From assembly GCF_003335505.1 (NCBI RefSeq), contig NZ_QPEX01000045.1, forward strand, positions 186,001 to 250,000: a stretch of 64,000 bases of DNA. Reading direction: 5' to 3'. The DNA is from Bremerella cremea (GTDB taxonomy: Bacteria; Planctomycetota; Planctomycetia; Pirellulales; Pirellulaceae). A program made the position numbers and the translations under genes. Positions 1 to 8,711 of this stretch are shown in pieces; position 1 is the first letter of the stretch, and every line of letters begins with the position of its first letter. The notes beneath the pieces are model-generated. The model searched no databases. It saw nothing but the letters and a program-made list of their open reading frames with translations, and was not told the DNA's origin.

Positions 1-365
1 TCGTGGCGTTACATCCGACCGCCGATGTCATCACGGCAGGTTACGAACGGATTCGCACGCTGCAAACCCAGACGCCTCGTTACCAAACACACGTTTTGAT
101 GAATCGTGCCTCGCATGCGGCGGGGCACACCGACTTGGTTGCCGGTATGAACGCGACCTCTCAGAAGTTTCTCCACCTGGAGATTAAGTCGTGCGGGCAC
201 GTAGAGGTCGCCTCCGAGGTCGGAGCCGCCTCGTATGCAGCCCAACCGTTTGTCCAGCGATACGCGGAACACGTGGCCAGCAAATCGATTCAACGAATCG
301 CCGATCGTCTGGTTCGCGAAGCGTCAGCTCTTTCGCAGTTAATCCAACCGAAACGAGCTGCTTAA
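1..365 (+). CDS. FlhG/MinD-like flagellar ATPase, C-terminal fragment
   Basis: This is the 3' end of a gene that enters from upstream; the reading frame is open from base 3, so no true start is seen. The visible 120 residues resemble the tail of MinD-type ATPases of the FlhG/YlxH group: a segment like the TPEPTAITDAY region (PTADVITAGYERIRTL), a VLMNRA strand where the family has VVN, then an amphipathic end with a run of Ala and Arg. FlhG controls flagellar number and placement with FlhF. The call is supported by the sigma-28-type gene downstream, since flhF-flhG-fliA is a common order. The Walker motifs would lie outside the window, so the assignment is inference from the tail and the context. 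Confidence 0.55.
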   Translation, partial: VALHPTADVITAGYERIRTLQTQTPRYQTHVLMNRASHAAGHTDLVAGMNATSQKFLHLEIKSCGHVEVASEVGAASYAAQPFVQRYAEHVASKSIQRIADRLVREASALSQLIQPKRAA

Positions 366-483
366 ACCACCATGCTATCGCTGCAATCACTTCATAACTG
401 GCAACAAGTTTTTCAAGCAAAACAAATGACATCCGCAAAATTACTTCAATTCTCGTTTTCAGAGCGTCGATTCAACGAGATAA

Positions 484-503
484 CGTCACGTGCGCACGTG
501 ACG
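484..503. repeat. 20-bp perfect palindrome upstream of a small membrane protein gene
   Basis: The sequence CGTCACGTGCGCACGTGACG is its own reverse complement. It sits 43 bp before the start of the small membrane protein gene and 118 bp after the FlhG-like gene. A perfect palindrome with no loop and no T-run is more like a dimeric protein binding site (its core is a doubled CACGTG-like motif) than a terminator. Confidence 0.6.
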
Positions 504-546
504 GTCGAGGTTTGCGGATCGATAAAAATCAACCAGCCTGGGAACG

Positions 547-822
547 ATGGGACGCGACTACGCGGGAATTCTGGGAACAACAGCGATGACCACCGTGATT
601 GCACGGGGACTGGTCATGTCTGGCGGTCTGGAATCAATCCTGCTTGTGGCAATTGGAGCCTTGTTCCTGTTTGCGGGACTGGGCTGGCTGATGGGAAATG
701 CTGCCGCTCGAATTGTGGACGAATCGGTGCGGCAGCGCATCAACGCGGAGCTGGACAAGATGGAGCAAAGTGGCGACGCCACGGCCTCCTTCATGAACAG
801 CTCCACGAAAACCGCGGCATAG
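547..822 (+). CDS. Small single-span membrane protein in flagellar region
   Basis: A 91-residue protein with one strong membrane segment (about residues 28-50, ESILLVAIGALFLFAGLGWL) followed by a charged, probably cytoplasmic helix (about 60-80). I do not recognise a family. It lies between the FlhG-like gene and the sigma-28-type gene on the same strand, so a role linked to flagella or to sigma control is possible but unproven. The start is uncertain: ATG at 547 has GGGAACG before it, and internal ATGs at 586 and 616 would keep the membrane segment. Base usage is like that of its neighbours. Confidence 0.55.
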   Translation: MGRDYAGILGTTAMTTVIARGLVMSGGLESILLVAIGALFLFAGLGWLMGNAAARIVDESVRQRINAELDKMEQSGDATASFMNSSTKTAA

Positions 823-1005
823 GCCGACAAAGATATTCCTCCCCGGGAGTTTCCGAGTCCCTTACGCGTATTGGATAACCTGATCGATTCCCTTTCCGAA
901 GATGGCACATTGCCAACAACGGGGAAGTGACCTGAAGGATTCAGGTCCGTCGATTTCATAAGAAAAGACGTGTTAGCCTAGCACAGGCGATTCACGGAGG
1001 AACGC

Positions 1006-1794
1006 ATGGCAACGACGACCGCGACCAGGGATGACGTGTCTGAATTGTGGACGAGCTACAAGGAAGACCCGTCGCGGAAAGAATTAAGAAACCGACTCGT
1101 AGAACGCTATTTGCCGTTGGTTAAATACAACGGTGAACGGATTTGGGCTCGTCTTCCAGAAGGGGTCGAACTTGACGACCTCATCTCGGCAGGCGTCTTC
1201 GGCTTGATGGACGCAATCGATGCGTTCGACATGAGCCGAGGCGTGAAGTTCGAAACGTATTGCGTCCCACGTATTCGTGGGGCAATGCTGGACGAACTGC
1301 GAACCATGGACTGGGTACCACGTTTGGTCCGCTCGAAGGCCAGCAAATTGAACGAAGCAACCAAGCAATTGGAAGCCAAGTTCGGTCGCCAGCCCTCGCA
1401 TGCCGAGCTAGCCCAGCACATGGAAATGCCCGTCAAAGAACTTGAGAAGATGGTCTCCGACGCAAATGCCGTCGGGCTGATCAGCTTGAACAAGAAATGG
1501 TACGAGACGGACAGCTATAAAGATGTCCGTGAGATCGACATTCTGGAAGACAAAAAGGGGGAAGACCCCACACGTCGCATTCAAAAGAACGATTTGATGC
1601 GACTGGTGACCAAGGGGCTCAATCGCAACGAGCGTCTGATCATCATCCTGTACTATTACGAAGAGCTGACGATGAAAGAAATCGGCGCTACGCTCGACCT
1701 GAGCGAAAGCCGAGTCAGCCAGATGCACAGCAGCATCGTCCAACGCCTGCAAACGCAGCTCGGACGCCGAAAACCTGAATTTGGAACCGTTTAA
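1006..1794 (+). CDS. fliA: RNA polymerase sigma factor, FliA/WhiG (sigma-28) family
   Basis: A 262-residue group 3 sigma-70 factor, the usual length for FliA/WhiG. Region 2 is clear (LVKYNGERIWARLP, DDLISAGVFGLMDAIDAFD, then FETYCVPRIRGAMLDELR). Region 3 follows (SKASKLNEATKQLEAKFGR), and region 4 carries the helix-turn-helix (MKEIGATLDLSESRVSQMH). The family transcribes late flagellar and chemotaxis genes. A good ribosome site (GGAGGAA) stands just before the ATG. A strong intrinsic terminator follows, so this gene ends its transcription unit. A FlgM-like anti-sigma partner is encoded about 27 kb away in this window (28007-28285). In planctomycetes such factors may control more than motility. 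Confidence 0.93.
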   Translation: MATTTATRDDVSELWTSYKEDPSRKELRNRLVERYLPLVKYNGERIWARLPEGVELDDLISAGVFGLMDAIDAFDMSRGVKFETYCVPRIRGAMLDELRTMDWVPRLVRSKASKLNEATKQLEAKFGRQPSHAELAQHMEMPVKELEKMVSDANAVGLISLNKKWYETDSYKDVREIDILEDKKGEDPTRRIQKNDLMRLVTKGLNRNERLIIILYYYEELTMKEIGATLDLSESRVSQMHSSIVQRLQTQLGRRKPEFGTV

Positions 1795-1824
1795 CGCGGT
1801 TTCGAGTGACACCAACAAACCACA

Positions 1825-1860
1825 CGGCGGCTTCTCTTCTGAGAAGCCGCCGTTTTTTTT
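1825..1860 (+). terminator. Intrinsic terminator after the sigma-28 gene
   Basis: A perfect 12-bp stem (CGGCGGCTTCTC with GAGAAGCCGCCG), a TTCT loop and eight T residues. It lies 31 bp after the sigma factor stop codon. Confidence 0.95.
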
Positions 1861-1862
1861 GG

Positions 1863-2273
1863 TTCGTTTGAAGTGTTCAGTTTTCAGTAAGAGTACGCGA
1901 CAGGCCAGTTAGTATTTTCGCGATCTCTTTCAGCTCCAGCACAAGTTCGCTGCGCTGCTCGTGGGAGAGTATTCCGATCCGGGAGGCGATGTAGCATTGG
2001 GTACGTAGTTCAGCGGCAGAGCCTCTTGCAATTCGCAGGAACCGTCCAAACTCTTTTCCACCACGTTCAGCTCCTTCGGCAATATTCGAGGCAATTGAGA
2101 CCGCTGCTCGCTGCATTTGATCCTTCAATGCAAACTCTTTGCTCTCGCGAAGCAGTTCGTAAACACGAACGGCCAGCTTACAAGAGCGTTTTCAAACTTC
2201 GAGATCCTCAAACGACTGGTACACGCCCGTCTCTTCTCTTACTGAAAACTGAACACTGAAAACTTCAAACGAA
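1863..2273. mobile_element. Small inverted-repeat element carrying a four-helix-bundle gene
   Basis: About 410 bp bounded by inverted repeats. The left arm (1863-1893) reads TTCGTTTGAAGTGTTCAG followed by TTTTCAGTAAGAG. The right arm (2236-2273) is the same on the other strand with six extra bases (TTTTCA). Inside is one gene of the 23S rRNA intervening-sequence / four-helix-bundle family, here interrupted. Such genes in the family are often found inside small inverted-repeat units in rRNA or between genes. The right arm overlaps the last codons and stop of the AstE-like gene. The left arm starts right behind the sigma-28 terminator. There is no transposase, so movement would need help in trans. 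A near-identical stretch of the arm recurs alone at 29063-29086, which supports a dispersed family. Confidence 0.7.
1877..2224 (-). pseudogene. Four-helix-bundle (23S rRNA IVS-type) protein, broken by an in-frame TGA
   Basis: The intact part (from 2128 down) reads as a typical four-helix-bundle protein of the S23/IVS family: MQRAAVSIASNIAEGAERG, then FLRIARGSAAELRTQ, then a last helix ending LSRTLTEN. In the same frame upstream the homology continues (YQSFEDLEV, TGA at 2194-2192, then KRSCKLAVRVYELLRESKEF). The family motif is FEDLxVWxxA, so the TGA stands exactly where the conserved Trp (TGG) belongs. Read from the GTG at 2224 the product would have 115 codons, the usual size. Without it, translation could only begin inside helix 1 (a TTG at 2128). 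A recent nonsense mutation is the simplest reading. A sequencing error, or TGA read as Trp, is less likely. Confidence 0.75.
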
Positions 2274-3254
2274 GGCCCCGACGTGGAGGATTCCATCTCC
2301 TTGGTGCGCGATCGGATTATTCGAGTGCCCAATCACAATCCCATCAAACGGGGCCTTCAAAGTATATGGGTCATCGCCGAAGACATCCGCGATGAGGCCG
2401 ATCTTCTGGCCGGCAGTGACCTTGTCCCCCAATTCAACCGAAAGCCGCACGATGCCGCTACGCCTCGCCCGGACCCAGGTCGATTCGCGAATGAGGGCTG
2501 GTTTTTTGTTGGGAATCTTAAATGGGGTTTTCAGCATGTTCAGATAAGTCAGCACACGCATCACGCCCGAGACACCCAACTTGATGGCATCCGGATTGAA
2601 ACGCATCGGTTCGCCAGCTTCGTATAAGAGAACCTTAATTCCCTTGGCCTTGGCCGCAGCCCGTAGCGAGCCGTCGCGTACGTCGGAATGTACGACCACC
2701 GGACTATTGAATGCCAGAGCGCACTCGTACGTTTCGATGTCGTCCATGTCGCCACGAACCTGCGGCAAGTTGGTGCGGTAGTTGGCCCCGGTATGCAAAT
2801 CGATTCCGTACTGACAACGCTGCACCACCTCGGTCATCATCAAGTGCGCCAGACGTGAAGCCAGCGAGCCAGACTTGGAACCTGGAAAACAGCGATTCAA
2901 ATCGCGACGGTCTGGCAAGTAACGGCTTTGGTTGATCACACCAAAGCCGTTGACCATCGGAACGACAATCAACGTACCGAACAATCGGTTCGGCTTTAGC
3001 TTGTCGAGTACCAAACGTGCGATCTCGACACCATTGAGCTCATCCCCATGCACGGCTGCAGAAACCCAGACCGTAGGGCCTTCGAAAGGGCCGTGAATGA
3101 CCTCAATCGGTAAGTTAATGTGTGTTCCTGTCGGCAGGCGAGCAACCGGGATCTCGAAACGTAATCGATTCCCAGGGGAAATCGATTGACCACCGATAAC
3201 AAAAGTGCGACTAGGCCGGCTGGTTCGTGAGTTGGAATGGGGACCGGAATCCAT
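2265..3254 (-). CDS. Succinylglutamate desuccinylase/aspartoacylase (AstE/AspA) family protein
   Basis: A 329-residue zinc-dependent deacylase of the M14-like AstE/AspA family. Zinc ligands are visible as His69 and Glu72 in AAVHGDELNG and His154 in GIDLHTGANYRT. The substrate-arm motif DLNRCFPG is also present. The C-terminal 80 residues form a biotinyl/lipoyl-like barrel (AGQKIGLIADVFGDDPYTLK), as in many bacterial relatives. These enzymes cleave N-acyl amino acids; the substrate here cannot be told. ATG 3254 has AGGG upstream. The last codons and the TGA lie inside the inverted repeat of the neighbouring element, so the C-terminus may have been changed by that insertion. Confidence 0.88.
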   Translation of the reverse strand: MDSGPHSNSRTSRPSRTFVIGGQSISPGNRLRFEIPVARLPTGTHINLPIEVIHGPFEGPTVWVSAAVHGDELNGVEIARLVLDKLKPNRLFGTLIVVPMVNGFGVINQSRYLPDRRDLNRCFPGSKSGSLASRLAHLMMTEVVQRCQYGIDLHTGANYRTNLPQVRGDMDDIETYECALAFNSPVVVHSDVRDGSLRAAAKAKGIKVLLYEAGEPMRFNPDAIKLGVSGVMRVLTYLNMLKTPFKIPNKKPALIRESTWVRARRSGIVRLSVELGDKVTAGQKIGLIADVFGDDPYTLKAPFDGIVIGHSNNPIAHQGDGILHVGAFV

Positions 3255-3388
3255 CCTGCGTTATCCCTTCGGTTGGCTCGCAGCATTTTTCGATGTCTAC
3301 GCAACAAATCTAATCATCAATCTGACCGCTTTTAAACGCGTTTCTAGGCATCCTCAGTTCGCCCCTGTTTGAGCTACCGACGCGGATA

Positions 3389-4492
3389 TCAGCAAGCTCG
3401 CTGAGACATCCGAAACAAACGGTTCTTCAGTTCCGAGGCCGCAATTTCGATATCACTGACCGTTGCCGCAGAATTCACGTCTGAAGAGTCAGGCTTTTTT
3501 CTTTCTAATTGATCGCGGGGAACTTTCTTCAACGCGGTGACTTTTCCAGAGGCTAGATCCTCGATTGGAATAAGAGTGGTTCCATCGTTGATATAGCCGC
3601 AATTGCGTCCATTCGACTTGGCCGCGTACAACGCTTCGTCCGCTCCCTTTATCAAACCACTGCTTGACTCGGCATGCGTGACCGACATCAAGCCACAACT
3701 CGCGGTAACGTAGATCTCGCATTCGCCATAAATCACCGGTAATCGGCGAATGGCATCCAGCAACTTGCACGCGACCGCTGCGATGGCATCCCAATCTCCC
3801 TCGGGTAGCAAGACAGCCAATTCCTCGCCACCGATGCGAGCCAGATAATCGGTCTCGCGCATGACGGCCATTAAACGGCTGGCCACTTCCCTAAGAACGA
3901 GATCGCCAGCATCGTGACCGTACTTGTCGTTTACCTGCTTGAAATGGTCGATATCTAGTAACAACATGCAGTACGGCTGCTGTTTACGCTGCCAATGTGC
4001 CCAGCGACGCCCCTGTTCTTCATCGAATGCACGCCGATTGAATAAGCGCGTCAGGGCGTCGGTTCTCGCTTCCGAAAGCGAATCTTCCAGTTCTTGAGCT
4101 TGCGTTTTAAGTGTGGCCTCGGCCGATTCCAAGCGACGCTTTAAACGCTGATTAGCTGCTGCAATTTCTGCCACCAGTTGCACTGCTTTGGTCGATCGAG
4201 CTTCGTCGTCGACCGGTGCCGAATCCGAGGGAGAATCGAGCTTTTCACCTAATGTCTCTAACTGTTCAATCTGCTTCGTTAAATCGCCAGAGAAGAGGTG
4301 GGTAAACTGGATCATGCCAGCCAACTGCTCGCGATAGTTGGTGGCTGGCTCTTTATTCTCAGCCGCATTGATCTTAGCAAGCGTGAGGTAGGCCGCCCAC
4401 ATGCGTCCCAAAGTAATTCCTACCGCAATTCCAAGAAGCAGGGTAAGAATTCCAAACAAGTCCCCCAGGATAAAGGTTAGTAGCTCAGCCAT
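3389..4492 (-). CDS. Membrane-anchored diguanylate cyclase (GGDEF domain)
   Basis: A 367-residue protein. An N-terminal membrane segment (LLTFILGDLFGILTLLLGIA) is followed by a coiled region rich in Glu and Lys (about 85-150) and a GGDEF domain starting at DALTRLFNRRAFDEE. The active-site signature is GGEEL (RIGGEELAVLLPEG), and the metal-binding region reads MLLLDIDHFKQVNDKYGH, so the enzyme should be active in making c-di-GMP from two GTP. I see no clear RxxD inhibitory site before the signature. I prefer the ATG at 4492, because the frame upstream of it (to 4531) adds only an unlikely leader. It stands alone and is divergent from the GlmU-like gene. Confidence 0.9.
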   Translation of the reverse strand: MAELLTFILGDLFGILTLLLGIAVGITLGRMWAAYLTLAKINAAENKEPATNYREQLAGMIQFTHLFSGDLTKQIEQLETLGEKLDSPSDSAPVDDEARSTKAVQLVAEIAAANQRLKRRLESAEATLKTQAQELEDSLSEARTDALTRLFNRRAFDEEQGRRWAHWQRKQQPYCMLLLDIDHFKQVNDKYGHDAGDLVLREVASRLMAVMRETDYLARIGGEELAVLLPEGDWDAIAAVACKLLDAIRRLPVIYGECEIYVTASCGLMSVTHAESSSGLIKGADEALYAAKSNGRNCGYINDGTTLIPIEDLASGKVTALKKVPRDQLERKKPDSSDVNSAATVSDIEIAASELKNRLFRMSQRAC

Positions 4493-4857
4493 GGTCTCTG
4501 TTCGTAATTCAAGTTGTATTGCAATGACCAAGCCCTTGCTGGCTAGCCGTTCCCCCTTTCGACTTACTCGTTTTGAGCAAGTTCGTTGACAAACATTAGG
4601 TTACAGGTTGAACAAAGCGAGGGGGCAACAGTAGTTCAGGGGGAATCCTTCCGTAAATTCTTCAGGTACAACCAGGGATGCGTATAGATTGTAAGCAAGG
4701 ATTACTCAACTATTGGTCCGAATCCGTACGTTTTCCCCCGGTTGGGGCATCAAATGATATCGGGATTGCCGCAGCCGCCCCCTGATGTTCACGGCATTCG
4801 TTCCAATTGTTACAACCAATTCATGCCCAATCGATTGTTCCACTATTAGCTTACCGT
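4493..4857. other. Divergent intergenic region
   Basis: About 365 bp between the diguanylate cyclase start and the GlmU-like gene start. It must hold both promoters, but I see no convincing -35/-10 pair, hairpin or repeat. Confidence 0.5.
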
Positions 4858-6108
4858 ATGAACTGCATTATTTTCGAGGATCGAACGGTCTCTAAGCTGT
4901 ATCCGATCGTTTTAGGACGACCGGCATACGCTATTTTGTGTGGTAGTTATCGCCTGGCCGAGTTGGCACTTAGCCAGTTTGCTGCCTGTCGGGGGATTGT
5001 ACGGCACCACCTTACTTCGCTCCAGCAACAATCGTTTCCTGAACTTCACGAAACCCAACTTGCCGCCGATCAGCCTACCTTGATCCTGAACGCAAGCCTG
5101 GTTCCCAGTGTTTCCAATCTGCGCCAAATCACCCAGTGGGCAGCCGAAACGCAGGCCGGGCTGATTCAGCACGAAGGTCGCTTGGTTGCCGCGTTGCTGC
5201 CCCCCGAAGCCCGTATACCGACGCACAAATCGAATTACGACGAGTTCCTTACCTTCGTCCAAAACTTGACGCAGTCCGGCGATTTACCGATTTGCACGCT
5301 GAAACTCAACCTGTTTGAATACTCGCACGATGTGGTTCACTTCAACGAGGCCATCATCAACGAGAACCTCGAAGCACGCCTGAAAACAGGGCGTTATCAG
5401 GAAGTTCGCGACGGGCTGTTTGTCGCTGGCGATGTTCGCTTGGGCGAGAACTTGGCCATTGATGCTACAAGTGGGCCAATCTTGCTTGAAGAAGGCACGT
5501 CGGTCGGACCTTTCTGCTTTCTACGTGGCCCTGCCTATCTGGGGAAAAACGTGAAAGTAATCGAGCATTCGGCCATTAAAGACGCCGTCTCGTTAGGGCA
5601 TACCACAAAAATTGGCGGAGAAGTCGAAGCAACGGTCATCGAACCCTACTCGAACAAGCAGCACCACGGGTTCCTCGGACACAGCTACCTTGGCAGTTGG
5701 ATTAACCTGGGCGCAGGGACATCCAACAGCGACTTGAAGAATACTTACGGCACCGTCAACATGGAGTATCCCACCGGTCGGGTCGCCACCAAGATGCAAT
5801 TCGTCGGCTCGATTTTCGGGGACTACTCAAAGACCGCCATCAATACCGGTATATTTACGGGAAAGACAATCGGCGTCTGCAGTATGCTGTATGGGTTCGT
5901 CACCACCAACGTTCCCAGCTTCGTGAATTACGCCCGCCTGTTCGGTCAAGTGACCGAGTTGCCACCAGACGTGATGATCTCGACGCAGCAGCGCATGTTT
6001 GCTCGCCGAAATGTCCCCCAAACCGACTGCGATATCCAACTCATTCACAATATGTATCTTCTCACCCAGGAAGAACGTCATCTTACGGGTGAGCCCCTCG
6101 TTTTTTAG
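4858..6108 (+). CDS. GlmU-like sugar nucleotidyltransferase/acetyltransferase family protein
   Basis: A 416-residue protein like the alternative GlmU family (UDP-GlcNAc diphosphorylase / GlcN-1-P acetyltransferase). The start MNCIIFEDRTVSKLYPIVLG and the following RPAYAILCG match the family's opening motif (MxIVLFDD...LxPLTxTRP). The C-terminal half is a left-handed beta helix, with repeats around GPFCFLRGPAYLGKNVKVIE and the signature NLGAGTSNSDLKNTYG. It would act in cytoplasmic amino-sugar activation for the cell envelope. The N-terminal half lacks a classical nucleotide loop, so which activity remains is uncertain. ATG 4858 fits the family start better than an in-frame ATG at 4807. metF follows after 9 bp and is probably cotranscribed. 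Confidence 0.82.
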   Translation: MNCIIFEDRTVSKLYPIVLGRPAYAILCGSYRLAELALSQFAACRGIVRHHLTSLQQQSFPELHETQLAADQPTLILNASLVPSVSNLRQITQWAAETQAGLIQHEGRLVAALLPPEARIPTHKSNYDEFLTFVQNLTQSGDLPICTLKLNLFEYSHDVVHFNEAIINENLEARLKTGRYQEVRDGLFVAGDVRLGENLAIDATSGPILLEEGTSVGPFCFLRGPAYLGKNVKVIEHSAIKDAVSLGHTTKIGGEVEATVIEPYSNKQHHGFLGHSYLGSWINLGAGTSNSDLKNTYGTVNMEYPTGRVATKMQFVGSIFGDYSKTAINTGIFTGKTIGVCSMLYGFVTTNVPSFVNYARLFGQVTELPPDVMISTQQRMFARRNVPQTDCDIQLIHNMYLLTQEERHLTGEPLVF

Positions 6109-6117
6109 AACTGCCTC

Positions 6118-7020
6118 ATGCTTTCCGATTTTTACCAACCAGGCCAATTGCCGGTTTCGTTTGAACTGTATCCTCCTAAAACCGAGAAGGGGATGCAGTC
6201 GTTAATGCTGCAAGTCGAGCAGCTCGTCAAGTTCAATCCGGCCTATATCACCTGCACTTACGGCGCCGGTGGTTCGACTCGCGGCCGTACGCTCGACATC
6301 GTCGAGTCGGTTAAAAAGAGCTTCTCGGTTCCGGTCGCTGCCCACCTGACCGTGGTCGGTTCGAGCGTCGACGATCTACGGTCGTTCCTCACCGAAGCCC
6401 AACAGCGCGGGGTCGACTACATTGTGGCCCTGCGTGGCGACCCGCCCCAAGGCGAGACCTCGTTCAAGCCCAACGCAGACGGGCTGCGATACGCCAACCA
6501 ACTGGTCGAGCTGATCAACGCCGAGTTCAGCGACCTGGGCGTTTTGGTCGCTGGCTACCCTGAAACGCACCGCGAAGCCCTCAGCCCTGAGGCCGATCTC
6601 GACAACTTGAAACGAAAGGTCGATGCGGGAGCTCAGGTCATCGTTTCGCAACTCTTCTTCCGCAACGCCGACTTCTACGCGTGGCGCGAACGTTGTGACA
6701 AGGCGGGCATCACGGTGCCGATTGTGCCTGGCATTTTTCCGGTTCAAAGCCTGGCTCAGATCTCGAAGATCGCGAAGCTATGCGGCGCCAACATTCCTGC
6801 CGAGCTGTCCGAGAAGCTGAACGAAAAGCATGACGATACCGCTTGGCAGGCTCAAGTCGGCACCGAGTACGCTGCCCAGCAGGTCATCGATCTGGTCGAT
6901 AATACGGTCCCTGGTTTTCACTTCTACGTCCTGAACCAGGCCGACGCGACCGGGCAGATCTTAACCCAGCTGAAAGACCACTTAGACGGCAAAACCAGCG
7001 GCGATCCGGTTAACGCCTAA
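6118..7020 (+). CDS. metF: 5,10-methylenetetrahydrofolate reductase
   Basis: A 300-residue flavin-dependent MetF, which reduces methylene-THF to methyl-THF for methionine synthesis. The TIM-barrel motifs are clear: SFELYPPKTEKGMQSL at the start (with the catalytic Glu of FELYPP), TCTYGAGGSTRGRTLDIV, YIVALRGDPPQGE, SQLFFRNADFYAWRERC and PGIFPVQS. Length is normal for the bacterial enzyme (about 290-300). It begins 9 bp after the GlmU-like gene without a strong ribosome site of its own, which suggests translational coupling. No S-box or other riboswitch is visible ahead of the pair. Confidence 0.95.
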   Translation: MLSDFYQPGQLPVSFELYPPKTEKGMQSLMLQVEQLVKFNPAYITCTYGAGGSTRGRTLDIVESVKKSFSVPVAAHLTVVGSSVDDLRSFLTEAQQRGVDYIVALRGDPPQGETSFKPNADGLRYANQLVELINAEFSDLGVLVAGYPETHREALSPEADLDNLKRKVDAGAQVIVSQLFFRNADFYAWRERCDKAGITVPIVPGIFPVQSLAQISKIAKLCGANIPAELSEKLNEKHDDTAWQAQVGTEYAAQQVIDLVDNTVPGFHFYVLNQADATGQILTQLKDHLDGKTSGDPVNA

Positions 7021-7040
7021 CCGTCGCTTTCGTAGCCGTC

Positions 7041-8180
7041 TTAAAAGCGAAGCTGAATCCGAGCTTCTACAAACTCGCCTGGCTGCACGTCCACGTTGTC
7101 GTGCAGCGAGGCCCCTTGGTTCGCTCCTTCGCCATACTTACGATCGAACGCGTAACCAGCACAAATATCAAACACGGCATTACGTCCTAAGTCGTACCGC
7201 AAACCTTTGACGATCCGCAGCTCGGTTGCATAAAACCGGTCTCTTTCAATTTCCCGATCGCTGAGAAAGTACGAATCGGAGATCGACTGGTACCCGCTGT
7301 ACAGATGGATTCGCTCGGTAAAGTCGTGCGTAACCATCAAGCTTCCGTTGGTAAGGGGCAAGTACGAGAAACTGACCGTCCAATTCTCCCAGGCAAACGG
7401 ATGCCAGGTAACCGACAACGGTAGCCCCACGCTCATCTGAAAACTATCGGACGGATTCCACTGATACGCGATCGCCGGGATCGGAAAATTCAGCGAGCCC
7501 GACGGAGAGTACATCACCCCCAACATCCACGCGTCCCGTTCGTTTCGCGCGGGCCGTCGCCAGAAGGTTCCGAGCGTGAAGTTCATTTCCTCCCAGCTAT
7601 GAAACGGCTTATCGCTAGACGATCCCAAGCCCGTCAGCACGACCAAGGTCGAACCGTTGTCAAACTTGTGGATGTAATTCAAACCTAGATTCACCCGCCA
7701 CAACTCGGCGGGAAAAGGACGCTGCGAGTCCGGCAGCACCGCGTCGGTGAAGAATAGCGAGTTCCCCACGTTCATGCTCATCAGCATGATTCCCTTATCT
7801 CCCCGCCACACCGGCAGGGCGGCCGAGGCATTTTGGCGGATCAGTTGAAAGTCGACATCTTGTCCTTTGACCAGCTTGGTCGGGTACCAGACCGATCCAT
7901 AGCCCGGGCCGCCTTGCCCGCCGAATGGTCCGCCTCCTCCCATGCCGCCAAAGTCCTTGGGGGGTGGCTTGCGTTCGTTCAAGATCACTTCCGAGTCCAT
8001 CAGCAGGACAGACTCGGTTTCCTCTGCTTGCGGCGCAAACGTCCACACAGGCGGCTCTTCTTCTAAAGCAGGCAGCCGCACCGGTTCGGTCTGGGAGGTC
8101 GTCTGCGCAGCAACCCAGCCAGGGCCAAACAGGCCCCCAGCCGACAAGATCGCCAGCAACCAAATTTGTGTTCTTATCAT
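7041..8180 (-). CDS. Predicted outer-membrane beta-barrel protein
   Basis: A 379-residue exported protein of unknown function. It has a signal peptide (MIRTQIWLLAILSAGG, cleavage near VAAQ) and a Gly-rich linker (GGMGGGGPFGGQGGPGYG, about residues 79-96). The rest is alternating aromatic and polar strands, and it ends EARIQLRF with a terminal Phe, as outer-membrane barrels do. I chose the ATG at 8180 because it begins the signal peptide; the frame runs on to 8282 but that part looks non-coding. No known family is recognised. It is convergent with metF and 20 bp from its end. Confidence 0.75.
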   Translation of the reverse strand: MIRTQIWLLAILSAGGLFGPGWVAAQTTSQTEPVRLPALEEEPPVWTFAPQAEETESVLLMDSEVILNERKPPPKDFGGMGGGGPFGGQGGPGYGSVWYPTKLVKGQDVDFQLIRQNASAALPVWRGDKGIMLMSMNVGNSLFFTDAVLPDSQRPFPAELWRVNLGLNYIHKFDNGSTLVVLTGLGSSSDKPFHSWEEMNFTLGTFWRRPARNERDAWMLGVMYSPSGSLNFPIPAIAYQWNPSDSFQMSVGLPLSVTWHPFAWENWTVSFSYLPLTNGSLMVTHDFTERIHLYSGYQSISDSYFLSDREIERDRFYATELRIVKGLRYDLGRNAVFDICAGYAFDRKYGEGANQGASLHDNVDVQPGEFVEARIQLRF

Positions 8181-8589
8181 ACCCCTGGCCAATCGCTCTC
8201 CCTCGTGTCTCTCCGCACCAATGGCCTCCCGTCCATTACTGCGTCCACAGAGGTCGCGTAACCCATGTTTTATCCCGCTCAAAAGCTGGGGAACAACTTA
8301 GGAGGCAAACGTATAGAGATTCCAGCGAATCGTGTCAACGTTTACCCCGTCAAGCCAGTCTCGCTAGCACCAACCTGCCCCCCAACCAGGCGAGAAGCAT
8401 CGCCCGCCCACAAGCCGCTTCATAAGAGAAGGGAAAAAGGCCCCGGCGAATCTTCCCCAGGTCATTGCCCCCCAAGGCATTTCAGTTTAAAATCCGACCT
8501 TTCCACAGCAGCGGCAACCCTTAACATTGCCGCCGGATGCCCCGCAGGCCGCCCAAAACGGCCCTCAATAACGCGGACATCCCCAATGT
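8181..8589. other. Intergenic region before tRNA-Leu
   Basis: About 410 bp between the start of the barrel protein gene and the tRNA. Several open frames cross it, but none has a ribosome site or protein-like composition. I see no convincing promoter motif or repeat. Confidence 0.5.
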
Positions 8590-8673
<84 letters not shown>

Positions 8674-8711
8674 CTTTTCTTCTAACACACCCGAACTTTC
8701 ACTTCAAAACC

